Shown one piece after another: positions 45,859 to 54,821 of a stretch of DNA of 64,000 nucleotides. Position 1 is the first letter of the stretch. Each line of letters begins with the position of its first letter. This stretch comes from Marimonas arenosa (GTDB taxonomy: Bacteria; Pseudomonadota; Alphaproteobacteria; Rhodobacterales; Rhodobacteraceae), in assembly GCF_030848945.1 (NCBI RefSeq), contig NZ_JANHAX010000001.1, forward strand, positions 372,001 to 436,000, given 5' to 3'. The translations under genes and the position numbers were made by a program. The notes beneath the pieces were generated by a model. That model saw only the letters and a program-made list of their open reading frames with translations. It made no database searches and was not told the DNA's origin.

Positions 45859-47748
45859 CTATCGCCTTGGCATCCCCTTTGGCCGCATATGTCGCTTCTG
45901 TGCGGCGATCCGGAACGGGGCGTTCGGGGCACCGTAGCCGTCATAGTCATCGACCCGTTGCACGATCTCGAAGAACAGACCACCTTGAAACGGTTTGCTG
46001 TAGAACTGGTAGAAGGACCCTCGTTCGTCTTCATCGTAGAGGATGTTCAGTGCCTTCAATTCGTCGAGCTGGGGAGTGTCCAAAGCAAATCGTGCCCGAA
46101 GGTCGTGGTAGTAGTTTTCCGTCATTGGCAGGGGCCGAAAGCCCAGTACCGCCATTTGGCGGGCGGTGCTGAAAATGTCGTCCGTGGAGAAGGCGACGTG
46201 TTGGACCGCACCGCCGAAACTGTCGGCCAGGAAGCTGCCCGCCAGGGTGCGGTGGGTCTCGGCCCCGTTCAGGGTAATCCGGGCGGCTCCGTTACGGGCC
46301 TTGATCGCCTGGCTGCGGACCAGACCGTCCGGATCGATGACATCGACCATGGGGGTGCGGTGCATGTCGAAGATCGACGTGTAAAACAGCGACCAGCTTA
46401 GCATCTCATCGTAGTTCATCGTCTCGGCCACGTGATCCACACGGCTGAGACCGGCATCGCCATGGGACTGGGCACTTGTGCCCCGGAACTCCACCGACCA
46501 GACATCGACCAGACCACTTGCCTCATCAATGAAATGCAGGACGCTGCCGCCGACGCTGCGAATAGCCGGGATTTCCAACTCTCCGGGTCCGACGGACTGA
46601 TTAAAGGGTGAGGCCCCCAGAGCGATAGCCCGTTCGCTTGTGGCGGTGGCATCTTCGACCATGAGCCCGATGTCACAGACCGACGTTCCGTGCATGGTGT
46701 AGGCGGAACTGGCGAACCCAGTGGTTTCCTGGTTCAGGATGATCCGGATATCGCCCTGTTGCCATAGCGCGACCTTCTTGGAGACGTGGTCACCTGCATG
46801 GGTGAACCCCATCGACGAGAGCATTGCGGCCAGAGCTTTAGCATCATCGCCGCGGGTGGTGAATTCGATGAACTCGATACCATCGACGCGCACCCGTTCC
46901 GGCATCTGCGGCAGGTCAATTGAAATGTCGGGCTCGGCCCTACGAACATCGTCCATCACCGAAATCAGAGACCGGTATCCATCCCGGGCCAGACTCTCGG
47001 GTCGCCCGCCCCGGAACTGGTCGTTGAATATCTCCAGACTGATTGGACCGTCGTAGCCCGTGGCGACAACAGCCTGCATGAAATCTTGCACCGGCAGGTC
47101 GCCCTCTCCGGGCATGTTTCGGAAGTGCCGGGACCAGTAGAGCAGGTCCATGTCGATGAGCGGTGCATCGGCCAGTTGGACAAAGAATATCTTGTCGCCG
47201 GGGATGCGACGGATGGTGTTGGGGTCGATCTTGCGGGCCAGCGTATGGAAGCTGTCAAGGATCAGACCGATGTTCGGGTGGTCGGCCCGCCGCACAATCT
47301 CCCAGGCATCGCGATGGTCGTTCACGTGCCGTCCCCACGCCAGAGCTTCGTAGCCGACCCGCAGGCCCCGGTCTGCGGCGATGGCCCCCAGTTCGGCTAA
47401 ATCGTCCGCTGCCCGGTCAATGCCGCCCAATGCGCTAGGGTGGACGGACGAGCAGACCAGCATCAGGTCGGTGCCGAGTTCGCTCATCGTGTCGAACTTG
47501 TATTTCGCCCGGTCGAAGGCCCGATCTCTGGCCTCGCCAGTCAGACCTTCGAAGTCCCGGAAAGGCTGGAACAGGGTGATCTCAAGCCCGTGGTCACGGA
47601 CAATCTGACCGATGTCTTTCGGGGTACCTTCATCCGCGATGAAGTCCTGCTCGAAAATCTCGATGCCGTCGAAACCGACCTTGGCGATGGCTTCGAGTTT
47701 TTCCCGGAGGTTTCCGGAGATCGATACTGTCGCAATGGAAGTCTTCAT
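45859..47748 (-). CDS. quiC: QuiC-type 3-dehydroshikimate dehydratase fused to an HPPD-like domain
   Basis: This 629-residue protein has two modules. Residues 1-270 form a xylose-isomerase-like TIM barrel with metal ligands E134 (GYEALAWG), D165 (ILDSFHT), Q191 (FVQLADAP) and E239 (ISLEIFND). This set matches the one I recall for Pseudomonas QuiC1. Residues about 285-629 form two vicinal-oxygen-chelate repeats like 4-hydroxyphenylpyruvate dioxygenase, keeping His439, His517 and Glu594. The barrel would dehydrate 3-dehydroshikimate to protocatechuate. It is last in the tctCBA-aroE-quiC operon, 82 bp after the dehydrogenase. Confidence 0.92.
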   Translation of the reverse strand: MKTSIATVSISGNLREKLEAIAKVGFDGIEIFEQDFIADEGTPKDIGQIVRDHGLEITLFQPFRDFEGLTGEARDRAFDRAKYKFDTMSELGTDLMLVCSSVHPSALGGIDRAADDLAELGAIAADRGLRVGYEALAWGRHVNDHRDAWEIVRRADHPNIGLILDSFHTLARKIDPNTIRRIPGDKIFFVQLADAPLIDMDLLYWSRHFRNMPGEGDLPVQDFMQAVVATGYDGPISLEIFNDQFRGGRPESLARDGYRSLISVMDDVRRAEPDISIDLPQMPERVRVDGIEFIEFTTRGDDAKALAAMLSSMGFTHAGDHVSKKVALWQQGDIRIILNQETTGFASSAYTMHGTSVCDIGLMVEDATATSERAIALGASPFNQSVGPGELEIPAIRSVGGSVLHFIDEASGLVDVWSVEFRGTSAQSHGDAGLSRVDHVAETMNYDEMLSWSLFYTSIFDMHRTPMVDVIDPDGLVRSQAIKARNGAARITLNGAETHRTLAGSFLADSFGGAVQHVAFSTDDIFSTARQMAVLGFRPLPMTENYYHDLRARFALDTPQLDELKALNILYDEDERGSFYQFYSKPFQGGLFFEIVQRVDDYDGYGAPNAPFRIAAQKRHMRPKGMPRR

Positions 47749-47830
47749 GGGGCGATACCCTCTGTTGACGATGGGCCGTCAGACGGCCCCTCTGCGAAAA
47801 TCATCCTGGGCCTCGAACCGTAGACGGCCA

Positions 47831-48769
47831 TCACGGGTCTGCTCTCGACCGAAGGGTGGCACGGGCGATGGTCAGGTCCATCTTCTGCCCGGTCCACATT
47901 TCGAAGGCAGGAGCCGCCTGGAAGAGTTGCATACCCATGCCCGATACGATCTTGCACCCTCGTGCACTCGCCTCTTTCAACAGGCGGGTCATCTCCGGGA
48001 CATAGACAAGATCGCAAACCACGAGCTCGGGCCGTAGTAGGTCGAGGCCGGGCAGAGCCGTCTGATCGATGGTGGCCTTCATCCCGATTGGCGTTCCATT
48101 GACCAGGATATCAGCGGTCGCCATCTGCTCTTTCAACAGTCTTTCATCGTCCAGATCGTGCAAGGCGAAAGTGCAATCGAGGCGGTCGTTCAGACGTGAA
48201 ATCCGCTCCTCGGCAGCGTCGAAGAACGGGTCTTTCCGGTTGAAAATGGTGATACGGCGAACACCGTCGAGCGCAGCCTGGACCGCGACCGAAACCGCAG
48301 CCGCTCCAGCACCCAGAATGACCATGTGCCCGCCCGCATATTCCACACCAGCCTCGGCCAGAGACAGCATAAAACCCTCACCATCCGTGACATGGCCAGT
48401 CAGAACCCCGTCGTCATTCACGACAACATTGACGGCCCCGGCAAGCTCCGCCGCTGGCGTGAGACGGTCGAGATGGGGTATCACCGTCCGCTTGATCGGC
48501 ATGGTGATGTTTGCGCCCCTCAGGTTCAAAAGGCGAATGGCCTTAACCGCGTTTTCGGCGTCTTCCTCTTTTACATCGAATGCCAGATACGCGAAGTCGA
48601 ACCCCATCGCTTCAAAGCAGGTATTGTGCATCGTCGGCGAGTGGCTGTGAGATACCGGCGAGCCGAACAGACCGATCAACCGGGTTTTGCCGCTGATGCG
48701 GGAGGGTGTGAGTCCGGCTCCTTCGCCTGGCAATTCTTGATGATCTTTCACTGCGGCCTCCTGCGTCAT
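47831..48769 (-). CDS. Shikimate/quinate dehydrogenase, YdiB-type
   Basis: The 312-residue protein is of the AroE superfamily. It keeps the catalytic Lys93 (NITMPIKR) and Asp129 (VTDGEGF), SPVSHSHSPTMHN for substrate binding, and a GAGAAAVS dinucleotide loop. After beta-2 it reads FNRKDPFFDAAEE, close to YdiB (NRRDEFF) and unlike the NRT of NADP-specific AroE. This favours a catabolic, NAD-using shikimate (or quinate) dehydrogenase that makes 3-dehydroshikimate. The start overlaps tctA by ATGA. Confidence 0.88.
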   Translation of the reverse strand: MTQEAAVKDHQELPGEGAGLTPSRISGKTRLIGLFGSPVSHSHSPTMHNTCFEAMGFDFAYLAFDVKEEDAENAVKAIRLLNLRGANITMPIKRTVIPHLDRLTPAAELAGAVNVVVNDDGVLTGHVTDGEGFMLSLAEAGVEYAGGHMVILGAGAAAVSVAVQAALDGVRRITIFNRKDPFFDAAEERISRLNDRLDCTFALHDLDDERLLKEQMATADILVNGTPIGMKATIDQTALPGLDLLRPELVVCDLVYVPEMTRLLKEASARGCKIVSGMGMQLFQAAPAFEMWTGQKMDLTIARATLRSRADP

Positions 48770-50280
48770 TTGGCATTCTCTTTCCGCCCGAAAACTCGGG
48801 CCTTGGCCCAGGTCCAGAGAGGTGTCTGGGACACGAAGATCAGGATCACACCGAGGAAGAGGATGAGCGATAACGGGCTGGTCACGATGCTCTCGAAGAA
48901 CCTGCCCAGGTCTTCGCGTTCGGTGATGATCGCCCGCCGCCAGTTGTCATCGAGCAGGCGCGATAGGATCACGCCCAGGATCACTGGGCCGAGCGGATAG
49001 CCATAATGACGCATGAAATAGCCGAAGATGCCAAAGCCCAGCATCCAGTAGACATCGGTGATCGAGTTGTTGACAGCGTAGGCCCCAACGATGCTGAGCA
49101 GCATGATCAGCGGGATCAGGACCGAACGGGGCATCTCGACGATCTTTGTGAAAAGCCGGATGCCGGTCAGGCCGAAGAACAGCATGAAGAAGTTCGCCAT
49201 GACCAGGCAACCGACGATGAACCAGAACATGTCCGGCTGGTCGATCATCAGCATCGGTCCCGGGTTCAGGCCGTGAATAAACAGCGCCCCGATCATGATT
49301 GCGGTGACCGCATCGCCCGGAATGCCGAGCGTCATCATCGGGATAAAAGCCCCACCGACAGCGGAGTTATTGGCGGTCTCGGGGGCGACCAGGCCCTCCA
49401 TGGCCCCATCTCCGAATTCCCGCTCTGGGTTCTTGGTGACACGCTTGGCGTGGTCATAGGCCATGAGGGCCGCGATATCGCCACCAGTGCCGGGAAGGGC
49501 CCCGATCACCACACCGATGGATGAGGTCTGCAAGGAAAGCGGAAGGTGTTTCTTGACCGTGGCCAGTGAAGGGACGATACGTTTGATCTTCTGTCGCACC
49601 GCATCTTTGTCCACGTGGTGCAACTGCAGAAGCGCCTCGGAAACCCCGAACATACCGATCATCACGGCGATGAAGGAAATACCGCCTTCCAGAAGCTGGA
49701 AATCGAAGGTGAACCGTTCGGCGAAAGTCAGCGGGTCACGGCCGACGGCACCAATGGCAATCCCCAAGGCACCGGCGAAGATGCCTTTGAGCAGGCTGCC
49801 TTGGCTGAGCGAGCCGACAAGCAGGATGCCGAGGATCGCCAGGAGCATGTAGTCCCGTGGCTGGAACCGCAGGGCGAAGTCCGAGACCAGCGGAGCGGCG
49901 AGGGCCAACACACCGATACCGATGAAACCACCAATGAAGGACATGACCGTGGTCACGCCGATGGCGGTTCCAGCCTCGCCCCGTTTGGCCATCGGATAAC
50001 CGTCCAGAGCAGTCGCAATGGCCGAGGGCGCACCTGGGATATTCAGGAGGATCGCCGTGCGGGAGCCGCCGTAAACCCCGCCCATGTAGATGCCGATCAT
50101 CAGGGCAATCGCCGGATACACATCCCAAGAGAAAGTGAAGGAGATCAGGATCGACACCGCCATGGTGACGGAGAGCCCGGGGATTGCTCCGACATAAACC
50201 CCAGCAAGAGTCCCGAGACCGACCAGCAGAAGAAGTTGCGGTTGGGTGAAAACCGTCAGGAAATCCATCAATGCAGTCAT
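48766..50280 (-). CDS. tctA: Tripartite tricarboxylate transporter, large permease TctA
   Basis: The 504-residue protein has about eleven or twelve helices and the family blocks GTLAGVYVGAIPGLSVTMAVS, YMGGVYGGSRTAILLNIPGAPSAIAT (both in part) and the mirrored GALPGTGGDIAALMAYDHAKR. It is the sodium-coupled permease of the TctCBA system. It overlaps tctB and the dehydrogenase gene by ATGA on both sides. With this gene context the substrate is likely shikimate or a relative, not citrate. Confidence 0.94.
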   Translation of the reverse strand: MTALMDFLTVFTQPQLLLLVGLGTLAGVYVGAIPGLSVTMAVSILISFTFSWDVYPAIALMIGIYMGGVYGGSRTAILLNIPGAPSAIATALDGYPMAKRGEAGTAIGVTTVMSFIGGFIGIGVLALAAPLVSDFALRFQPRDYMLLAILGILLVGSLSQGSLLKGIFAGALGIAIGAVGRDPLTFAERFTFDFQLLEGGISFIAVMIGMFGVSEALLQLHHVDKDAVRQKIKRIVPSLATVKKHLPLSLQTSSIGVVIGALPGTGGDIAALMAYDHAKRVTKNPEREFGDGAMEGLVAPETANNSAVGGAFIPMMTLGIPGDAVTAIMIGALFIHGLNPGPMLMIDQPDMFWFIVGCLVMANFFMLFFGLTGIRLFTKIVEMPRSVLIPLIMLLSIVGAYAVNNSITDVYWMLGFGIFGYFMRHYGYPLGPVILGVILSRLLDDNWRRAIITEREDLGRFFESIVTSPLSLILFLGVILIFVSQTPLWTWAKARVFGRKENAK

Positions 50281-50852
50281 GACGCACCTCCGGACATCAG
50301 GCCCCGGAAGAATTGGATCACCTCGGCCTCAGGCACGATCCCGGACGGCATCAGAACAGTGAAGACGATCCGGAAGATGAGCCAGATCAGAAGCAGACTG
50401 AAGAGCGATACCGAAAGCGTCCAGACCCATCCTCGCCGGGCCAGGAGCTTGATAGCGATGACCAGGAACAGAGCGGATGTGGGCAGGAAACCGAGAGGTT
50501 TCAGCAAAACACCGTAGAGGACCAGGAAGGCAGCAAAGAGCATGACTGTCACGGGCAGGATGTCACGCAGGATGGTCTCGGTCTGGTCAAGCGGCAGGCG
50601 GGCGGTGTTGACCAGGACCAACAAGGCCGAGATGACCATGACGCTCGTGGTGGCCAGAGGAATGGATCGGGGGGAGGACAAGCCGTTGGGGCCAAAGGGG
50701 TTCTCGATCCCCCAAGCATTCCATACCAGATAGGCACTGGCCAGGACCATGACGGCGGCAAAGACCATCTCGCCTGGGCGACGCTTGTCTGGCTCTCCGC
50801 CCGGCGTTGCGTCAGATGTCCCGTCGTGATGCTCCGGATCGATGCGTTCCAT
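50277..50852 (-). CDS. tctB: Tripartite tricarboxylate transporter, small permease TctB
   Basis: The 191-residue protein (from ATG 50852, behind GGAGAG; a GTG at 50867 has no ribosome site) has an unstructured polar N-terminus and four helices, a TctB feature. The sequence is poorly conserved in the family; assignment rests on the fold pattern and its place between tctC and tctA. Two stem-loops precede it, at 50890-50952. Confidence 0.88.
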   Translation of the reverse strand: MERIDPEHHDGTSDATPGGEPDKRRPGEMVFAAVMVLASAYLVWNAWGIENPFGPNGLSSPRSIPLATTSVMVISALLVLVNTARLPLDQTETILRDILPVTVMLFAAFLVLYGVLLKPLGFLPTSALFLVIAIKLLARRGWVWTLSVSLFSLLLIWLIFRIVFTVLMPSGIVPEAEVIQFFRGLMSGGAS

Positions 50853-50889
50853 TGGCTTGCTCTCCACAAAGCTGAATAGAAGGAAAAAG

Positions 50890-50952
50890 GCGTCGCACAG
50901 CCTGTTCGGTCATGCGACGCCCTTGGGTGTGACGGGACCAAACAGTCCCGTC
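50890..50952 (-). terminator. Two consecutive stem-loops between tctC and tctB
   Basis: GACGGGAC/GTCCCGTC (50931-50952, 8-bp stem, 6-nt loop) and GCGTCGCA/TGCGACGC (50890-50920, 8-bp stem, 15-nt loop) are both perfect. They lie right after the binding-protein gene. Such hairpins commonly protect or attenuate mRNA so that the binding protein is made in excess of the permease. Confidence 0.65.
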
Positions 50953-50959
50953 TGGGAGA

Positions 50960-51961
50960 TTACTCGCCCGGACGTGCGATACCGAAGTCCGCAGGCGACG
51001 CTTTGCTGAGGCCAGCGTCGTGCAGGAGCCAGGCCGTGCCCTGCTGCCATTTCGACAGGAACGCACTGGCCTCGTCACCCGAGATACCCATCAGGGTGAA
51101 GCCACGGCCTTCCATCAGGTCGATGAATTCCTGGTTCTTGGCACCTTCGGCATAGGCTGCGCCCAGCTTGGCGACAACATCATCCGGAGTGCCCTTGGGG
51201 GTGAAGACACCGAAGAACGGACCCCAGGGCAGGTAGGTGTTGTAACCGGCATTGGCGGCGGTCACGGCCTCGATGCCCGGAAGGTGCTTGTTCTCGGCGG
51301 TGTCGAAGACAGTCAGGGCCTTCATGTTGCCCGCACGGATACCTTCGATGGCGGCACCCAGAACGGCGGGCATCACGTCGATGGCACCACCTTGCAGGCC
51401 GGTCAGGGCCGGGCCATCGCCGTCATAGGGAACGCTGATCACGTCAAGTTCACCTTCGACCGCGCCGATCATGGCGTTGACGACCGACGGAAGTCCGCCG
51501 GGGCCGGTCGAGCCGAAACGAACCGTGCCGGGGTTGGCTTTGATGTGAGCGATCATCTCGCCATAGGTGTTGAAGGGCGCGTCGTTGTTGGCCACCAGCA
51601 TCGGGGTGCCACGGGCCAGGATGTTGATCGGGATGAATTCGTTATAGTCCTTGTCGCCAAGACCCATGACTTTGTAGAGCATCGGGTTCTCGGCACCCAT
51701 CAAAAGGGTGTAACCGTCAGCCGCCGAACCGGCGACGTGGTTCAGGGCGATGGCCCCAACCGCACCGGTCATGTTCTGCATGACGACTGTACCGCCCAGT
51801 GCCTTTTCGGCATGAGGCGTGACCGAGCGCATCACAGTGTCAGTAGAGCCACCGGCCCCCCACTGGATGATGCCTTGGATTTCTTTTTCGGGGTATTCGG
51901 CAACAGCCATGGTTGCCGAGAGTGCAAGCGCACCAACTGCGCTGATCAGCATTCGCTTCAT
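50960..51961 (-). CDS. tctC: Tripartite tricarboxylate transporter substrate-binding protein (Bug family)
   Basis: The 333-residue precursor has a signal peptide (MKRMLISAVGALALSATMAVA). The mature protein has the Bug pattern: YPEKEIQGIIQWGAGGSTDTVMR, then VVMQNMTGAVGAIALNHVAGSAADGYTLL, and the family Asp and Gly loops (motifs quoted in part). Bug proteins bind carboxylates through two water molecules. It opens the operon, under the promoter at about 52046-52051. Confidence 0.93.
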   Translation of the reverse strand: MKRMLISAVGALALSATMAVAEYPEKEIQGIIQWGAGGSTDTVMRSVTPHAEKALGGTVVMQNMTGAVGAIALNHVAGSAADGYTLLMGAENPMLYKVMGLGDKDYNEFIPINILARGTPMLVANNDAPFNTYGEMIAHIKANPGTVRFGSTGPGGLPSVVNAMIGAVEGELDVISVPYDGDGPALTGLQGGAIDVMPAVLGAAIEGIRAGNMKALTVFDTAENKHLPGIEAVTAANAGYNTYLPWGPFFGVFTPKGTPDDVVAKLGAAYAEGAKNQEFIDLMEGRGFTLMGISGDEASAFLSKWQQGTAWLLHDAGLSKASPADFGIARPGE

Positions 51962-52042
51962 GATGTCCTCCCATTGGGTCGCGAATAGATTTCACCGGGT
52001 CAGCCCGGTAGACGACATGGGGACAATCTCTAACGGGTGAAG

Positions 52043-52085
52043 TAACGTCAAATACAGATTTTTCACTCACATTAACTTGAAGTTA
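52043..52085 (-). promoter_or_regulatory. tctC promoter and LysR operator
   Basis: The palindrome TAAC-TTGAA-GTTA (52073-52085, T-N11-A type) is followed on the minus strand after exactly 21 nt by TTGACG of ATTTGACGTTA. A -10-like GATTGT follows 17 bp on. The palindrome centre would lie near -65, the usual activation site of LysR proteins. The same layout occurs at 53032-53074. Confidence 0.7.
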
Positions 52086-53009
52086 ATTCGAGCGTCGGAA
52101 CCAGGGGCCGTCTTCGACGGCTTTTGTGAGTTCACGGCGAAACTGACTGATCGTGAATTCCGCAAAGCCGGATAGGACGCGGCCCTTCTTCTTCGCAACG
52201 AAAGTCGAGATGCCTACGTCGTCGGAAAACGGTTTGCGCACCACACCCGGCATATAGACCTCGGCCACCGAGAACTCGTCGATCAGGGCGACACCCATGC
52301 CGTGTCTGACCAGACTGACAACCGTCTGTGCGAACCGCCCCCGCATCGAATGCTTTGGCTCCACCCCAGCGTCCCTGAACGGTTGTGCCAAAAGCCTTCC
52401 ATAAGGATCATTGGGGTCAACGCCAATAAGGTCTTCCTCCACCAAGTCCTGAGTTGAGACAGAATCCTTGTTTGCAAGGGCATGGCCATCAGGCAGGATG
52501 ACAACCAGACGGCCCTGGGCGATCTTCTCGTTTTCGATGGCCGCGTTCTGAACTTCCGTGCTCATGATCACAAACTCGCCACGTTCCAGAAGCAGGTAGT
52601 CCACCGTTTCCTCGATCTTGAGGATGTTCAGGTCGATGAACAGGTCGGGATAACGCGACCGCACCCGCTGCAACGCCCTGGCCGCAATGAACTGTGCAAT
52701 CGATGGAGCCGAGGCAAAGGAAAGACCAACATCTTCGCCGCGTTGCAGGTCGTTGACCGCCGCCTGTAGGTTCTCGACGTTCTTGTAGACCTCGCCCACC
52801 TGGTCGAAGACCTTGCTGGCTTCAATCGACGGGATGAACAACCCGGCCTTGCGTTCAAAGAGGCGGATGCCGAGCGACTCCTCTGTATGTTTCACAAGCC
52901 TGCTGATCCCGGGGGCAGACACGTTCAACTGCTCTGCCGCACCACTGATCGTACCGGTCATCATGACGGCCCGCACAACTTCGATCTGTCTGAGTGTCAG
53001 TTCCGCCAT
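52083..53009 (-). CDS. LysR-type transcriptional regulator of the catabolic cluster
   Basis: The 308-residue protein has an N-terminal helix-turn-helix (LTLRQIEVVRAVMMTGTISGAAEQLNVSAPGISRLVKHTEE, quoted as position 3-43) and a periplasmic-binding-like effector domain. It is divergent from the flavoprotein gene and follows in the same direction as tctC. T-N11-A palindromes in both promoters suggest it controls tctCBA-aroE-quiC and the flavoprotein operon, and itself. The effector may be shikimate, dehydroshikimate or a related acid. Confidence 0.92.
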   Translation of the reverse strand: MAELTLRQIEVVRAVMMTGTISGAAEQLNVSAPGISRLVKHTEESLGIRLFERKAGLFIPSIEASKVFDQVGEVYKNVENLQAAVNDLQRGEDVGLSFASAPSIAQFIAARALQRVRSRYPDLFIDLNILKIEETVDYLLLERGEFVIMSTEVQNAAIENEKIAQGRLVVILPDGHALANKDSVSTQDLVEEDLIGVDPNDPYGRLLAQPFRDAGVEPKHSMRGRFAQTVVSLVRHGMGVALIDEFSVAEVYMPGVVRKPFSDDVGISTFVAKKKGRVLSGFAEFTISQFRRELTKAVEDGPWFRRSN

Positions 53010-53031
53010 GAAGCCCTCCCTGGAGTGAGAT

Positions 53032-53074
53032 TAACATTAGGTTACGACATCACAAGAATAAACATTTGACGTTA
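53032..53074 (+). promoter_or_regulatory. Flavoprotein promoter and LysR operator
   Basis: TAAC-ATTAG-GTTA (53032-53044) is followed after exactly 21 nt by TTGACG (53066-53071), part of ATTTGACGTTA. The same operator, spacer length and -35 box stand before tctC. The palindrome is also 23 bp before the lysR start, a position suited to autoregulation. Confidence 0.7.
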
Positions 53075-53120
53075 TGCGGGCCTGGCGAAATTTTGGGGTG
53101 ACTAATACACGGGGAGTCCC

Positions 53121-54821
53121 TTGAGCCAATCACCAGAAACCCACGAAAGCTGCGATCTGCTGGTTGCCGGGTCTGGAGCGTCCGGCCTGGCCGCAGCAGT
53201 GACTGCTGCCCACATTGGTCTGAAAGTGATCGTCGCCGAGAAGGCGGATGTTCTGGGGGGCACGACGGCCTTGTCGGGCGGGTGGATATGGGCACCGTGC
53301 AATCCGGTGGCCAAGGCGCATGGTATCAATGAAGACCCAGAGGCACCACGTCGCTATCTCGAAGCTGTCCTCGGCAACAACTTCAATCCCGAACTCGTCG
53401 ATGCCTTTCTGGCGGCGGCCCCTGAAATGGTCGGGTTCTTCGAGCAGAACACGGTCCTTCGTTTCGACCCAGGGTTGCACATACCCGACACCTACGGACA
53501 CCAGCCCGGCGCGGGCACCGGCGGTCGATCCGTTATCGCCAAACCATATGACGGTCGCGATTTGGGGCGGGATATCAAACTGCTTCGACGACCGCTTCGG
53601 GAAACCAGTTTCTGGGGCATGACAATCCAGGCGGGGCCAGACCTGAAAGCCTTCATGACGGCGACCCGATCCCTGTCATCGGCCTTCTATGTGGCCCGCA
53701 GGCTCGGGTGGCATGTCCTCGATCTTGCGTTTCAGGGGCGCGGCATGCAGCTTCGCAACGGCAACGCCCTCGTTGCCCGCCTTGTTCGGTCCGCCATGGA
53801 TGCCGGTGTCGAGTTTCGCCCCAGCCACGAGATCATTGATTTGGTGAGTGGACCGGATGGGGTCGCCGGTGCCGTCCTGAAAGACCGGCAAGGGGCTGTG
53901 TCAATCGACACCAGGCACGGCGTCATCCTCGCCAGCGGCGGATTTGCCAGCGATCCGGTGCGACGGGGCAAGAAGTTCCCATTCCCCGACATTCATCAGA
54001 CGCTTGCTGTGCCGGAAGTGACCGGCGACGGAATGCTGTTGGGCGAGAAATCTGGCGGGTCCCAGTCAAGCTCTCTGGCCTCACCCGGCTCATGGTGCCC
54101 GGTCTCCGAAGTAACCTGGCCCGACGGATCGAAGGGTGTCTTCCCCCACATCATCGAACGCGGAAAACCCGGCGTCATCGGAGTTCTTCGCAGCGGGTCC
54201 CGGTTCTGCAATGAGGGCTTGGGGTACCATGATTACGTCAACGCCCTGATCGCGGCGACACCGGAAGGCGGAACGCCTGAGTCCTGGCTGATCTGCGATC
54301 ATCGGTTCATCCGCAGATATGGGCTCGGCATCGTTCGCCCGGCCCCGGTTCCTCTTCGTCCCTGGTTGAAATCGGGCTACCTGAAGTCAGGCACGACCAT
54401 CGCCGGTTTGGCCGAGATGTGTGGGATCGACCAGGACGGGCTGGACCAGACAATCGCAAGATACAACGCGGACGCCGAGCGTGGCGAGGACACCGAATTC
54501 GGGCGTGGAACCACGCCCTATATGAGGCTGCAAGGCGACCCTGATATCGGCCGCAACCCCTGCATGGCCCCCATCGCGAAGCCCCCATTCTATGCGGTGA
54601 AGGTCATTCCCGGTAGTTTCGGCACCTTCGCGGGGCTCCGCACCGACGGCTCTGCCCGAGTTTTGGATGATGCCAACCAACCGATTCCCGGCCTCTATGC
54701 GGTCGGCAACGACATGGCCAGCGTCATGGGCGGGCACTATCCGGCAGGCGGAATCAACCTTGGGCCCGCCCTCACCTTCGGGTTCATCGCCGGTCGCCAT
54801 GCTGCGGGACAAGCACCATGA
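53121..54821 (+). CDS. FAD-dependent dehydrogenase, KstD/fumarate-reductase type
   Basis: The 566-residue flavoprotein has the FAD-binding GSGASGLAAA (17-26) and ADVLGGTTALSGGWIW. The C-terminal GGHYPAGGINLGPALTFG resembles the end of 3-ketosteroid-delta1-dehydrogenases, where a Tyr and Gly act in catalysis. These enzymes introduce a double bond next to a carbonyl or carboxyl. In this context a saturated shikimate-like acid is a plausible substrate, by inference. Start is TTG 53121 after GGGGAG. It overlaps the TIM-barrel gene by ATGA. A signal peptide is not seen. Confidence 0.85.
   Translation: MSQSPETHESCDLLVAGSGASGLAAAVTAAHIGLKVIVAEKADVLGGTTALSGGWIWAPCNPVAKAHGINEDPEAPRRYLEAVLGNNFNPELVDAFLAAAPEMVGFFEQNTVLRFDPGLHIPDTYGHQPGAGTGGRSVIAKPYDGRDLGRDIKLLRRPLRETSFWGMTIQAGPDLKAFMTATRSLSSAFYVARRLGWHVLDLAFQGRGMQLRNGNALVARLVRSAMDAGVEFRPSHEIIDLVSGPDGVAGAVLKDRQGAVSIDTRHGVILASGGFASDPVRRGKKFPFPDIHQTLAVPEVTGDGMLLGEKSGGSQSSSLASPGSWCPVSEVTWPDGSKGVFPHIIERGKPGVIGVLRSGSRFCNEGLGYHDYVNALIAATPEGGTPESWLICDHRFIRRYGLGIVRPAPVPLRPWLKSGYLKSGTTIAGLAEMCGIDQDGLDQTIARYNADAERGEDTEFGRGTTPYMRLQGDPDIGRNPCMAPIAKPPFYAVKVIPGSFGTFAGLRTDGSARVLDDANQPIPGLYAVGNDMASVMGGHYPAGGINLGPALTFGFIAGRHAAGQAP

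Noticed and set aside
53121..54821. Tricarballylate dehydrogenase (TcuA) as identity of the flavoprotein, because of the tricarboxylate-type transporter
   Set aside because: The neighbours are a YdiB-type dehydrogenase and QuiC, and the C-terminal GGHYPAGGINLGP looks more like KstD; kept only as an alternative.
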